Shown piece by piece: positions 35,355 to 43,852 of a DNA stretch of 64,000 nucleotides (within the stretch, counting starts at the first letter, position 1; each line of letters begins with the position of its first letter). The stretch is from Streptomyces sp. (GTDB lineage: Bacteria > Actinomycetota > Actinomycetes > Streptomycetales > Streptomycetaceae). The stretch spans positions 1 through 64,000 of the forward strand of contig NZ_JAEKKT010000150.1 of assembly GCF_019510245.1 (NCBI RefSeq), given 5' to 3'. Below the pieces are notes generated by a model, which saw only the letters and a program-made list of their open reading frames with translations, was not told the DNA's origin and searched no databases. Both the position numbers and the translations under genes were made by a program.

Positions 35355-36305
35355 ATGACGCCCGGCGACAACGGCGCGAGCACGCCCGAGGACGACGACC
35401 CGTTCGGCTACCTCTATGCCGATGGTCAGGCCAGAGGGGCCCAGCCGCCGTCCGGCTCCGGTGGCTACGGCTACCCGCATCAGGTCAGCAGAGTGCGCTC
35501 GGTGGGCGAGCGTACGTACGGCGGCCAGCAGCAGGCGCCGCAGCCGCAGTACGGCGGTCAGACCATCCCGCAGCAGCCGGGCGGCTACGGCCAGCAGCCG
35601 AACGCGGCGTACCAGGCCCCGGAGACCTTCCCCGGCGGCGCCCCGACCACCCGCACACCGGTGCCGCCCGCGGGCCGCGGCCGCGGCCCCAACACCAAGG
35701 GCCTCCTCATCGGCGCCGTCGCGGTCGTCGCCGCCGTCGTCATCGGCATCAGCATCGCGATGATGAACGGCAACGGCGACGACAACAAGGCGAGCGGCGG
35801 AGCCTCCACCACCCCGGCCCAGTCGGCGAGCGCGTCGCCGTCGCCGTCGAGCACGAGCTCCGCTGATTCCACGGGCGACATCACGCCGATCGACGCGAAG
35901 GCCCTCCGCCTGGACGGTGGCGCGACCCTGGCCTCGGACGTGAAGGGTGCGAAGGCCGAGGGCGGCATCTATGTAACGAACCTCAACCAGACCGGCGCCG
36001 GCGTCACCTGGACGGTCAACGGCATTCCGGCGGACGGCCTGTACACCGTCTTCGCGCACTACAGCGCGGTACAGGACGAGGCCATGACGCTCACGATCAA
36101 CGGCAAGGCGTTCGGTAGCAAGTTCCCGCTGAACAACTACACGGGCCAGAGCGACCCGGCCAACGCCTGGACGACCAGCTACACGTACCCCACCCTCACC
36201 AAGGGCACCAACACGATCTCCCTGTCCTGCCAGAGTGGGGACAAGTGCGACATCCTGCTGGACCAGCTGTGGGTGCAGCAGGGCAAGCACACGAACAAGG
36301 GCTAA
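35355..36305 (+). CDS. Membrane-anchored protein with C-terminal CBM35-like domain
   Basis: A 316-residue protein from ATG 35355 (aggag before it). A Gln/Gly/Pro-rich cytoplasmic region (1-112) is followed by one transmembrane helix (GLLIGAVAVVAAVVIGISIAM, about 115-135), a Ser/Thr linker, and an exported beta-sandwich domain (about 178-312). That domain has GGATLASDVKGAKAEGG, WTVNGIPADGLYTVFAHYS and NTISLSCQSGDKCDILLDQLWV, resembling carbohydrate-binding module family 35. It probably binds a cell-wall or extracellular sugar. It follows cdgB by 119 bp, the usual Streptomyces neighbour. Confidence 0.8.
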   Translation: MTPGDNGASTPEDDDPFGYLYADGQARGAQPPSGSGGYGYPHQVSRVRSVGERTYGGQQQAPQPQYGGQTIPQQPGGYGQQPNAAYQAPETFPGGAPTTRTPVPPAGRGRGPNTKGLLIGAVAVVAAVVIGISIAMMNGNGDDNKASGGASTTPAQSASASPSPSSTSSADSTGDITPIDAKALRLDGGATLASDVKGAKAEGGIYVTNLNQTGAGVTWTVNGIPADGLYTVFAHYSAVQDEAMTLTINGKAFGSKFPLNNYTGQSDPANAWTTSYTYPTLTKGTNTISLSCQSGDKCDILLDQLWVQQGKHTNKG

Positions 36306-37231
36306 GCAGCCGTCGCCCCACCGGTCACCGTGACCTGCCCCAGCAGCTTCTCGTAGGCCGCGCGGTCGAACTCGCCCGCCGCCGGGGCCCGTACCGTCGC
36401 CGCCGACAGGGCCACCGCGCGGGTCAGGCGGTCGGGCCAGGGGAGTTGTTCGATGAGGCCCGACAGCAGGCCGGCAACCGCTGAGTCACCGGCGCCGGTC
36501 GGGTTGCCGTGTTCGCGGGTGGGTGGGGTGGCGCGCCAGCGGCCCTCCGGAGTGAGGGCCAGCAGGCCCTGGGCGCCCAGGGAGGCGACCACCGCGCGGG
36601 CGCCGCGCCGGCGGGCGTCCTGGGTGGCGCGGGCCGGGTCGTGGGAGCCGGTGAGCTCGGCCAGTTCGTCGGCGTTCGGCTTGACCAGGTCGGGGCGGGC
36701 GGCGACCCCGCGTCGCAGCGGCTCCCCGCTGGTGTCGAGGAGAACGGGGACGGAGGCTGCCCGCGCGGTCTTTATCAGCCCCGCGTACGCCCCCACCGGG
36801 ACACCAGGCGGGAGGCTGCCGCACAGCGCCACCGCCGAGGCACCGGTGAGCAGTTCCTCGTAGTGGTCGAGGAAGGCGCCCCACTCGGCGGGCGCTATCT
36901 GCGGGCCGGGTTCGTTCAACTGGGTCGTGTCGCCCGTCACTTCGTCCACGACGGCGATGGTGCGGCGGGTCGGGCCGGTGACCGGGAGCAGTGCGTCCCG
37001 CACGCCCGGGGTGTCCGCGAGCCGTTCCCGTACCGCCCGGCCCGTGGCCCCGCCCGCGAAGCCGGTCACCGTCGTCTCGTGACCGAGCGCGGCGAGCACC
37101 CGGGCCACGTTCACCCCCTTGCCGCCCGGCCGTTCGGTCACGGCGGAGACGCGGTGCGAGGCGTGCGGGCGCAGGGTGCCGACCCGATAGGTGATGTCCA
37201 GAGCGGTGTTCAGCGTGACAGTGAGGATCAC
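36302..37231 (-). CDS. 1-phosphofructokinase family hexose kinase (PfkB)
   Basis: A 309-residue ribokinase-fold kinase. GTG 37231 is chosen because gggagg lies eight bases before it. It opens ILTVTLNTALDITYRV; the substrate motif is RPGGKGVNVARVLAALG and the ATP/catalytic motif is NPTGAGDSAVAGLLSG, with the Asp base in GAGD. This matches the LacC/FruK/PfkB group phosphorylating sugar phosphates at C1 or C6. Its place beside nagKA, after a terminator, suggests tagatose-6-P or fructose-1-P use, but that is inference. It overlaps the end of the CBM35 gene by 4 bp. Confidence 0.87.
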   Translation of the reverse strand: MILTVTLNTALDITYRVGTLRPHASHRVSAVTERPGGKGVNVARVLAALGHETTVTGFAGGATGRAVRERLADTPGVRDALLPVTGPTRRTIAVVDEVTGDTTQLNEPGPQIAPAEWGAFLDHYEELLTGASAVALCGSLPPGVPVGAYAGLIKTARAASVPVLLDTSGEPLRRGVAARPDLVKPNADELAELTGSHDPARATQDARRRGARAVVASLGAQGLLALTPEGRWRATPPTREHGNPTGAGDSAVAGLLSGLIEQLPWPDRLTRAVALSAATVRAPAAGEFDRAAYEKLLGQVTVTGGATAA

Positions 37232-37289
37232 CGGGCGACCTCCCTCGCACATGCCCGTGCCGTCGGTTTGGGGGCACGATCATGTCAAA

Positions 37290-37319
37290 GAGACGGCGAC
37301 CGGCCTAGGTCGCCGTCTC
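37290..37319 (-). terminator. Terminator of the nagKA operon
   Basis: Perfect hairpin with arms gagacggcgacc and ggtcgccgtctc around a 6-nt loop, followed on the leftward strand by TTT. It separates nagA from the pfkB-type gene. Confidence 0.85.
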
Positions 37320-37336
37320 CCAAGAGATGGTCGTGG

Positions 37337-38563
37337 TCACGGCAGTTCGGGTGCCACCACCCACTCGCCCTTGCGCATCACGCCCTTCAGCGTGAAGTCC
37401 GCGTCCAGGACGAGCAGGTCGGCGTCCTTGCCGGGCTCCAGGGAGCCGACGCGGTCGTAGAGGCCCAGCAGCCGCGCCGGGTTGGCGGACAGGGCGGCGA
37501 CGGCGTGCTCGACGGGGAGCCTGTCGACGGTGACCGCCCGCCGCAGCGCGCGGTCCAGCGTCAGCGTGGAACCGGCGATGGCACCGCCGTCCACGAGCCG
37601 GGCCACCCCGTCGGTGACCTCGACCTCCAGGGGGCCGAGGAGGAAGCGGCCGTCACCGCCGCCGGCCGCGTCCATCGCGTCCGTGATGAACGCGACCCGG
37701 TCCGGACCCGCGTGGTGGAAGGCGAGCTGCAGGGCGGCGGGGTGCAGGTGCGTGCCGTCGTTGATCAGCTCGACCGTCACCCGCCCGTCCTCGAGGAGCG
37801 CGGCGATCGGGCCGGGCGCGCGGTGGCCGATCTGCGGCATCGCGTTGTACAGGTGGGTGGCGACCGTGGCGCCCGCGTCGATCGCCTCCACCGTCTGCTC
37901 GTACGTCGCGTCCGTGTGGCCGACGGCGGCGATCACGCCGTGCTCCGCGAGCAGCCGTACCGACTCGATGCCGCCGGGGAGTTCGGTGGCGAGCGTGACC
38001 ATCTTCGCGTGCCCGCGCGCCGCGTCGAGCAGCTTGCGGACCTCCGCCGGGTCCGGGTCCCGCAGCAGCGCCTCGGAGTGGGCGCCCTTGCGGCACGGGG
38101 AGATGAAGGGGCCTTCGAAGTGGATGCCGGCGACGTCGCCCTGCTCGGCGAGCTCGGAGAGGAGACCGGCCTGGCGGGCGAGGACGTCCATGTCGTCGGT
38201 GACGGTGGAGGCGACGAGGGTGGTGGTGCCGTGCAGGCGGTGTGTGTGGACGCCGGTGAGGATCTGCTCCGCGGTGCCGGAGCTGAAGGAGGCTCCGCCG
38301 CCGCCGTGGTTGTGGATGTCGACGAAGCCGGGGAGGAGCCAGTGGCCGGTGAGGTCGATGAGGGGGGCGTTCTCGGAGGGGCTGGCGGTGATCCGGGTGC
38401 CCTCGACCGAGAGTCGGGCATCTTCCACGACTCCGGTGGGGAGGACTGTTCGGGCACCGGAGAGGACCAGTCCGTCAGACCCCGGCTGCGGGAGCGGTGT
38501 GGCTGGTCGCGCAGTTCCCCGCGCCCCTGAAGGGGCGCTGTTGTGCGGCTCTTTCGCAGCCAT
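37337..38563 (-). CDS. nagA: N-acetylglucosamine-6-phosphate deacetylase with repeat-encoded N-terminus
   Basis: A 408-residue amidohydrolase. Metal and active-site motifs are seen: LLPGFVDIHNHGGGGASF (HxH-like, about 76-93), FEGPFISPCRKGAH, VGHTDATYEQTVEA, THLYNAMPQIGHRAPG and FITDAMDAAGG. It deacetylates GlcNAc-6-P to GlcN-6-P in the cytosol. The start ATG 38563 overlaps the nagK stop as TGATG, so translation is coupled and the start is well supported. The first about 20 codons (after MAAKEPH) are a copy of the genome-wide GC-rich repeat, which displaces the usual start of the enzyme. Confidence 0.93.
   Translation of the reverse strand: MAAKEPHNSAPSGARGTARPATPLPQPGSDGLVLSGARTVLPTGVVEDARLSVEGTRITASPSENAPLIDLTGHWLLPGFVDIHNHGGGGASFSSGTAEQILTGVHTHRLHGTTTLVASTVTDDMDVLARQAGLLSELAEQGDVAGIHFEGPFISPCRKGAHSEALLRDPDPAEVRKLLDAARGHAKMVTLATELPGGIESVRLLAEHGVIAAVGHTDATYEQTVEAIDAGATVATHLYNAMPQIGHRAPGPIAALLEDGRVTVELINDGTHLHPAALQLAFHHAGPDRVAFITDAMDAAGGGDGRFLLGPLEVEVTDGVARLVDGGAIAGSTLTLDRALRRAVTVDRLPVEHAVAALSANPARLLGLYDRVGSLEPGKDADLLVLDADFTLKGVMRKGEWVVAPELP
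38501..38541 (-). repeat. Interspersed GC-rich repeat inside nagA
   Basis: ggctggtcgcgcagttcccc followed by gcgcccctgaaggggcgctg. It lies within the first 21 codons of nagA and is read as SAPSGARGTARPA. Confidence 0.85.
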
Positions 38564-39504
38564 CAAGGGGTTACCTCCGCAGTAGTCGTCGTCTTCAACA
38601 AGTCCTGGGCGAGCAGGCCCGCGCCCAGACACCCGGCCGTGTCTCCCAGTTCGGCCGGGACGATCGCAGGGAGCTTCTGGAAGGTCACCCGGCGCTCCAC
38701 CGCCTCCCGCAGGGGCTCGAACAGCACGTCCCCCGCCTCCGCCAGGCCGCCGCCGATGATGAGGACACGTGGGTCCAGCAGGGTGAGGGCCGTGACCAGG
38801 CCGTCGGCCAGGGCGGCCACCGCCTCGCCCCAGACCCGGACGGCGTTCGGGTCGCCGGACGTGACGACCTTCGCGCAGTCCGCCGCGTCCGCGTCCGGGT
38901 CGCCGGCCGCCTTCGCCCACGCCTCGCTCACCGCGGCCGCCGACGCGTACCGCTCCAGACAGCCGCGCTGCCCGCACGGACAGGGGGCGCCCTGCGGCCG
39001 TACGACGACATGGCCGATCTCGCCCGCGAAGCCGTGCGCGCCCGGCTCCACCCGGCCGTCCAGGCCGAAGCCGCCGGCGATCCCGGTGCCGAGGGCCACG
39101 AAGAAGAAGCGGTCCGCGCCCCGGCCCGCGCCGAGCCTGCCCTCGGCCAGGGCGCCGGTGCGGACGTCGTGGCCGAGGGCGACCGGGATGCCGAGGCGGT
39201 CGGCGAGGAGGGCGCGCAGCGGGACGTCGCGCCAGCCGAGGTTGGCCGCGTAGACCGCGACGCCGGCCTGCTCGTCCACGATTCCGGGGACCGCGAGGCC
39301 GGCCGCGGACGCCGGCTCGCCGAGGTGTTGCTCGCCGTACGCGCGCAGCTCGGCGGCGAAGTCGAGGATGGCGGTGACGACGGCGTCGGGGCCGCGGTCC
39401 CGGCCGGTCGCCCGGCGGTCCCGGTGGAGCAGCTCGCCGTCCGGGCCGACCAGCGCGGCCTTCATTCCGGTGCCGCCCACGTCCAGGGCGATGACATGTC
39501 TCAC
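38563..39504 (-). CDS. nagK: N-acetylglucosamine kinase (ROK family)
   Basis: A 313-residue ROK kinase. The ATP motif IALDVGGTGMKAALV is at the start. Sugar/catalytic segments AVPGIVDEQAGV, LGHDVRTGALAE and ALGTGIAGGF follow, then the ROK zinc motif GEIGHVVVRPQGAPCPCGQRGCLE with three Cys and a His (about 164-185). It phosphorylates GlcNAc at C6. The first gene of the nagKA operon; two DasR-type sites lie in its promoter region. Confidence 0.93.
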   Translation of the reverse strand: MRHVIALDVGGTGMKAALVGPDGELLHRDRRATGRDRGPDAVVTAILDFAAELRAYGEQHLGEPASAAGLAVPGIVDEQAGVAVYAANLGWRDVPLRALLADRLGIPVALGHDVRTGALAEGRLGAGRGADRFFFVALGTGIAGGFGLDGRVEPGAHGFAGEIGHVVVRPQGAPCPCGQRGCLERYASAAAVSEAWAKAAGDPDADAADCAKVVTSGDPNAVRVWGEAVAALADGLVTALTLLDPRVLIIGGGLAEAGDVLFEPLREAVERRVTFQKLPAIVPAELGDTAGCLGAGLLAQDLLKTTTTAEVTP

Positions 39505-39531
39505 GGGAACAGTGTGGCCCGTCTACCCGCA

Positions 39532-39548
39532 AGAGGTCTAGTCCACTT
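39532..39548. promoter_or_regulatory. DasR-type operator (dre), site 1
   Basis: agaggtctagtccactt, close to the dre pattern AGTGGTCTAGACCACTT. It lies in the 108-bp gap between divergent nagK and the sugar-binding protein gene. DasR is the GlcN-6-P-responsive GntR repressor of amino-sugar genes. Confidence 0.8.
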
Positions 39549-39549
39549 G

Positions 39550-39566
39550 CGTGGTGTAGACCTTAT
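39550..39566. promoter_or_regulatory. DasR-type operator (dre), site 2
   Basis: cgtggtgtagaccttat, a second dre-like palindrome (core ggtgtagacc) directly beside the first. Together they could let DasR silence both divergent promoters. Confidence 0.75.
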
Positions 39567-39612
39567 GGGTCCACATATTGAACGGCGAGACAGTTAGACA
39601 GGGGCAGTAGAC

Positions 39613-40902
39613 GTGCGGCGGCGTAGGGCAGGAATGATCGCGGTGGTGTCCGCAACGGGCATGACGGCGGTTCTCGGTGGGTGTGGGACGACGGGATCCT
39701 CGGACGTCACCCTCAGACTCGTCGCCGCCGACTACGGGGACTCCGCCGCCAACAGCTCCCAGAAGTACTGGGACAAGCTGGCCGCGGCGTACGAGGCGCA
39801 GCACTCCGACGTGAAGGTCGACGTCACCGTCTACTCGTGGAACGACGTCGACCGCAAGGTCAAGGACATGGTCGCCGCCGGCAAGGCCCCCGACCTGGCC
39901 CAGATCGGCGCGTACGCCGACTACGCGGCCGCCGGCAAGCTGTACGAGGCCGGTGACCTGCTCTCCATCCCGGTCCAGGCCGACTTCCCCTCCCAGCTCG
40001 CCGAGGCGGGCCAGTGGAACCACGCGCAGTACGGCATACCCTTCGCCGCCTCCACGCGCGTCCTCTTCTACAACAAGACCCTCTTCTCCCAGGCCGGCAT
40101 CACCACCCCGCCCACCACCTGGGACGAGCTCGAAGCCGACGCGAAGGCGCTCAAGGCGGCCGGCGTGAAGTACCCGTACGCGCTGCCGCTCGGCCCCGAG
40201 GAGGCACAGGCCGAGACCATGCAGTGGCTGCTCAGCGGCGGCAGCGGCTACACCGACGACACCGGCACGTACACGATCGACTCCTCGCAGAACATCGACA
40301 CCCTCACCTGGCTCAAGGACGACCTGGTCGGCAAGGGCCTGACCGGCCCGGTGGCCCCGGGCAAGCTGAACCGCGCGGCCGCGTTCGCCGCCTTCGCCGA
40401 CGGCCAGGTCGGCATGCTCAACGGCCACCCCACGCTGATCAAGCAGGCCGAGAAGAAGGGCGTGAAGTTCGGCGCGGTCCCGATGCCGGCCCGCGCCGGC
40501 CAGAGCACCCGCACGGCGTCCATGGGCGTCACCGACTGGATGGCGGCGTTCCGGCAGAACGGCCACGCCAAGCAGGTCGGCGACTTCCTGAACTACGTCT
40601 ACAGCGAGAAGAACGTCCTCGCCTTCTCCCGTGAGTACGGCCTGCTGCCCGTCACCACCTCCGCCTCCCAGACGATGACCGACTCCACGCGGACCGAGGA
40701 CAGGCAGCTGCGGCCCTTCCTGGAGCAGCTGCCCACCTCGGAGCTCTACCCCGCGGGCAAGACCTCCTGGGCCGCGATCAGCGCCGACATCAAGAAGCAG
40801 ATCGGTACGGCGGTGAGCCCGACCGGTGATCCGACCGGCGTCCTCACCCGGATCCAGGCCGAGGCGGCGACGGCCGACAGCCGTACGAGCGGGACCGGCT
40901 GA
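39613..40902 (+). CDS. Sugar ABC transporter substrate-binding lipoprotein (CUT1 type)
   Basis: A 429-residue solute-binding protein from GTG 39613. Lipoprotein signal MTAVLGGCGTTG has the lipid Cys at about residue 24. The mature part has the extracellular sugar-binding family pattern: DLAQIGAYADYAAAGKLYEAGDLL, YGIPFAASTRVLFYNKTLFSQAG, TTWDELEADAKALKAAG, AFADGQVGMLNGHPTLIKQA and FLNYVYSEKNVLAFSREYGLLPV. No permease or ATPase gene is adjacent; MsiK would be the expected ATPase. DasR-type sites and the nagKA neighbours suggest an amino sugar ligand. Confidence 0.9.
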   Translation: MRRRRAGMIAVVSATGMTAVLGGCGTTGSSDVTLRLVAADYGDSAANSSQKYWDKLAAAYEAQHSDVKVDVTVYSWNDVDRKVKDMVAAGKAPDLAQIGAYADYAAAGKLYEAGDLLSIPVQADFPSQLAEAGQWNHAQYGIPFAASTRVLFYNKTLFSQAGITTPPTTWDELEADAKALKAAGVKYPYALPLGPEEAQAETMQWLLSGGSGYTDDTGTYTIDSSQNIDTLTWLKDDLVGKGLTGPVAPGKLNRAAAFAAFADGQVGMLNGHPTLIKQAEKKGVKFGAVPMPARAGQSTRTASMGVTDWMAAFRQNGHAKQVGDFLNYVYSEKNVLAFSREYGLLPVTTSASQTMTDSTRTEDRQLRPFLEQLPTSELYPAGKTSWAAISADIKKQIGTAVSPTGDPTGVLTRIQAEAATADSRTSGTG

Positions 40903-40919
40903 GCGTTACCGTTCTCGGC

Positions 40920-41153
40920 ATGGACCGGCAAGAACTGGGCGAGCGCGAGCAGGCCGTCCTCGCCCTCGAACGCCGGGGCTTTCCCAGCCCCGGCGCGAAG
41001 GAACGCGCGATACGCGAGGAACTGGGCCTGGCGCCGGTGCGCTATTACCAGCTGCTGAACGCGCTGCTGGACGACGAGCGGGCTCTGGCCCATGATCCGG
41101 TGACGGTGAACCGGCTGCGGCGCGTGCGGGAGGCGCGCCGCTCGGAACGCTGA
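40920..41153 (+). CDS. DUF3263 family protein
   Basis: A 77-residue helical, DNA-binding-like protein (LGEREQAVLALERRGFPSPGAKERAIREELGLAPVRYYQLL). It resembles region 4 helix-turn-helix of sigma factors, as in DUF3263 proteins of actinobacteria. It follows the binding-protein gene by 17 bp and may be on the same transcript. Confidence 0.85.
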   Translation: MDRQELGEREQAVLALERRGFPSPGAKERAIREELGLAPVRYYQLLNALLDDERALAHDPVTVNRLRRVREARRSER

Positions 41154-41232
41154 GCCGGGGGATCTGCGCCCCCGCCGCCCTTACCCGTCCCATCCTCCAG
41201 GGGGCTGCGCCCCCTTCGACCCCCATCGGCGG

Positions 41233-41352
41233 TCTGGATCTGCACGCCGGTGGGGGCTTCTCGCGCAGTTCCCCGCGCCCCTGAAGGGCGCGTTTGGATC
41301 TGTACGCCGGTGGGGGGGTCTCGCGCAGTTCCCCGCGCCCCTTGCGGGGCGC
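41233..41352. repeat. Tandem pair of GC-rich repeats
   Basis: Two 60-bp units, 41233-41292 and 41293-41352, share tggatctg, acgccggtggggg and tctcgcgcagttccccgcgc. They lie in the 230-bp gap before otsB. The adjoining 41154-41232 contains another short hairpin (gggggctgcgccccc) but no gene. Confidence 0.82.
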
Positions 41353-41384
41353 TTCACGGGGCGTTGCTCGGATAGTGTCGGCTC

Positions 41385-42236
41385 ATGGGAACCCACATCA
41401 CGGAACCCCTCCCGACGCCGCGGACCCCGGCCGGGCGTGACGGCCTTGCTGCGCTTGTCTCGCGGCCCGGCTCCGCCCTGGTCGGTCTCGACTTCGACGG
41501 GACGCTCGCGCCGATCGTCGCCGACCCCGAGCAGGCGCGGGCCCACCCGGACGCCGTACCGGTGCTGGCCGCGCTCGCGCCGAAGGTGGCCGCCGTCGCC
41601 GTCGTCACCGGCCGCCCGGCCGAGGTGGCCGTCCGCTACGGCGGCTTCGCGGGCGTGCCCGGTCTGGAACACCTCGTCGTCCTCGGGCACTACGGCGCCG
41701 AACGCTGGGACGCGGCGACCGGCGAGCTCACCGCACCGCCCCCGCACCCCGGCATCGCCGCCGTCCGCGCCGGACTCCCCGCCCTCCTCGACCGGGCCGG
41801 TGCCTCCCAGGGCACCTGGATCGAGGAGAAGGGCCGGGCGATCGCGGTCCACACCCGCCGCGCCCCCGACCCCCAAGCCACCTTCGAAACCCTCCGCGCC
41901 CCCCTCACCGACCTGGCCACCCAGCACGCCCTGATCGTCGAACCGGGCCGCCTCGTCCTGGAACTCCGCCCCCCGGGCATGGACAAGGGCGTGGCCCTGC
42001 GCGAGTACGCACGGCACATCAACGCCGGCGCGATCCTCTACGTCGGCGACGACCTGGGCGACATCCCCGCCTTCGCCGCCGTGGAGAAACTTCGCGAGGA
42101 GGGCATCCCGGGCCTGCTGGTATGCAGCGGCAGCGAGGAGGTCACGGAGTTGGCGGACCGCTCCGACCTGGTGGTGGAAGGCCCGGAAGGGGTAGTACGC
42201 CTGCTGAGAAGCCTGGCAGCTCTGAGCGCCCCGTAG
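41385..42236 (+). CDS. otsB: Trehalose-6-phosphate phosphatase
   Basis: A 283-residue HAD phosphatase. Motif I is GLDFDGTLAPIV (nucleophile Asp near residue 36), motif II VVTGRPAE, then HYGAERWD, EEKGRAIAVHTR, PGMDKGVALREYA with the catalytic Lys, and motif IV YVGDDLGDIPAF. It dephosphorylates trehalose-6-P to trehalose. The last codons (SAP and stop) are part of the interspersed repeat that follows. The partner synthase is convergent downstream. Confidence 0.93.
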   Translation: MGTHITEPLPTPRTPAGRDGLAALVSRPGSALVGLDFDGTLAPIVADPEQARAHPDAVPVLAALAPKVAAVAVVTGRPAEVAVRYGGFAGVPGLEHLVVLGHYGAERWDAATGELTAPPPHPGIAAVRAGLPALLDRAGASQGTWIEEKGRAIAVHTRRAPDPQATFETLRAPLTDLATQHALIVEPGRLVLELRPPGMDKGVALREYARHINAGAILYVGDDLGDIPAFAAVEKLREEGIPGLLVCSGSEEVTELADRSDLVVEGPEGVVRLLRSLAALSAP

Positions 42237-42299
42237 GGGCGCTGGGGGTACCCCGGCCGAAGGCTGGGGGAGGAACTGCGCGACCAGCCCCCACCGCCC
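42226..42299 (+). repeat. Interspersed repeat overlapping the end of otsB
   Basis: gcgccccgtaggggcgctgg, then ggtaccccggccgaaggct, gggggaggaactgcgcgacc and agcccccaccg. The otsB stop codon (42234-42236) lies in its first hairpin. Confidence 0.85.
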
Positions 42300-42321
42300 C
42301 GCAGCCGAATCTCTACCGGGG

Positions 42322-43770
42322 CTACCCGCCCAACGCCCCCAACTGCTCAAGAAACCAGGCCGCCGGCGGCAACGCCGTAGCCGCCTCGGCGAGCCTCTTG
42401 CACCGCTCCGCCCGCTCGTCCACCGGCATGGCCAGCGCCAGCGCCAGCGCTTCGGCCGTCCCCCCGATGTCGTACGGGTTCACGACCAGCGCGTCCTCGC
42501 CCAGCTCCTCGTACGCCCCGGCCTCCCGCGACAGCACGAGCACACACCCCTCGTCCGACACCACGGGAATCTCCTTGGCGACCAGGTTCATGCCGTCCCG
42601 GATCGGGTTCACGAGCGCCACGTCGGCCAGCCGGTACGCCGCGAGCGAGCGTGCGAAGTCGTCCTTGACGTGCAGGACCACCGGCGTCCAACCGGGCGTC
42701 CCGTAGGCGGCGTTGATCTCGTCGGCCACCCGCTGCACTTCCGCGGTGTAGTCCCGGTAGACGGCGAGGTCCTGCCGCGACGGATACGCGAACGCGACAT
42801 GCACCACCCGCTCCCGCCACTCGGGGTGGTCGTCGAGCAGCTGCCGGTACGCCAGCAGGCCCCGCACGATGTTCTTCGACAGCTCCGTCCGGTCGACCCG
42901 GACGATCGTCTTCCGACCTTCCCCGATCTCCTCCCGAAGAGCGGCCATCCGCTCGCCGACGTCCGGTTCGTGCGAGCGCTTCCGCAGGAAGTCCGCGTCG
43001 GCCCCCAGCCCGTGCACCCCGATCCGGGTGCCGCCGGACGACGGATCGGCGGCCGGGATCCCCGGGCCGAGCACCGCGTGACAGCAGTCGACGAACGCGT
43101 CCGCCCACCGTCGCGTCAGGAACGCCGCGTGATCGGCGCCCAGGATCCCGCTCAGCAGCTCCGCCGCGATGTCGTCGGGCAGGAGCCGGAAGTAGTCCGG
43201 CGGTGCCCAGGGGGTGTGGGAGAAGTGGCCGATGCGCAGGTCGGGGCGGAGCCGGCGGAGCATCCGCGGGGCCAGTGCCAGGTGGTAGTCCTGGATGACC
43301 ACCACCGCCCCCTGCCCGGCCTCCTGCGCCAGCGCTTCCGCGAAGGCGCGGTTGTAGGCCTGGTACGAAGCCCACTGCCGCCGGAACTCCGCGTCGAAGA
43401 CCGGCTCCAGCGGGGTCTGGTAGAGCATGTGGTGGACGAACCAGAGGACCGAGTTCGCGATGCCGTTGTAGGCGTCGGCGAACACGTCCGCGTCGATGTC
43501 GAGCATCCGGACCTGCTGCCCGCCGGTCTCCCCGGCCGGCAGCCTGCCGCCCTCGGCCCGCCGTACCGCCTCCCGGTCACCGTCGCCCAGGGCCGCGCAG
43601 ACCCAGACCGCGTTCGCGTCCGGCCCGATGGCCGACAGCCCTGATACCAGTCCGCCGCCGCCCCGTCTGGCGTGCAGCGAACCGTCTTCGCGCAGCTGGT
43701 AGGAGACCGGGCCGCGGTTCGAGGCGACCAGCACCTCGGCACCGCCGGTGGAAGCCATGGGGAAAGCCAT
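42322..43770 (-). CDS. otsA: Trehalose-6-phosphate synthase (GT20)
   Basis: A 482-residue GT20 enzyme from ATG 43770 (ATG 43758, MASTGGAEVLV, is equally possible). Motifs: VLVASNRGPVSY, GGLVSGLSAIGP, VVIQDYHLALAPRMLRR, IGHFSHTPWAPPDYFRLLP, VDRTELSKNIVRGLLAY (donor site), NPIRDGMNLVAKE and the C-terminal GTAEALALALAMP. It forms trehalose-6-P from UDP-glucose and glucose-6-P. The gene is convergent with otsB and followed upstream by gpgS, so the region handles compatible-solute synthesis. Confidence 0.93.
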   Translation of the reverse strand: MAFPMASTGGAEVLVASNRGPVSYQLREDGSLHARRGGGGLVSGLSAIGPDANAVWVCAALGDGDREAVRRAEGGRLPAGETGGQQVRMLDIDADVFADAYNGIANSVLWFVHHMLYQTPLEPVFDAEFRRQWASYQAYNRAFAEALAQEAGQGAVVVIQDYHLALAPRMLRRLRPDLRIGHFSHTPWAPPDYFRLLPDDIAAELLSGILGADHAAFLTRRWADAFVDCCHAVLGPGIPAADPSSGGTRIGVHGLGADADFLRKRSHEPDVGERMAALREEIGEGRKTIVRVDRTELSKNIVRGLLAYRQLLDDHPEWRERVVHVAFAYPSRQDLAVYRDYTAEVQRVADEINAAYGTPGWTPVVLHVKDDFARSLAAYRLADVALVNPIRDGMNLVAKEIPVVSDEGCVLVLSREAGAYEELGEDALVVNPYDIGGTAEALALALAMPVDERAERCKRLAEAATALPPAAWFLEQLGALGG

Positions 43771-43852
43771 ACGCCACAACCTAGCCCGGCTCGTAAACGC
43801 TCAAACGTACGGCCGCGCCCGACGCGCCGCCGTATACGGCCGTACGGCGAAG

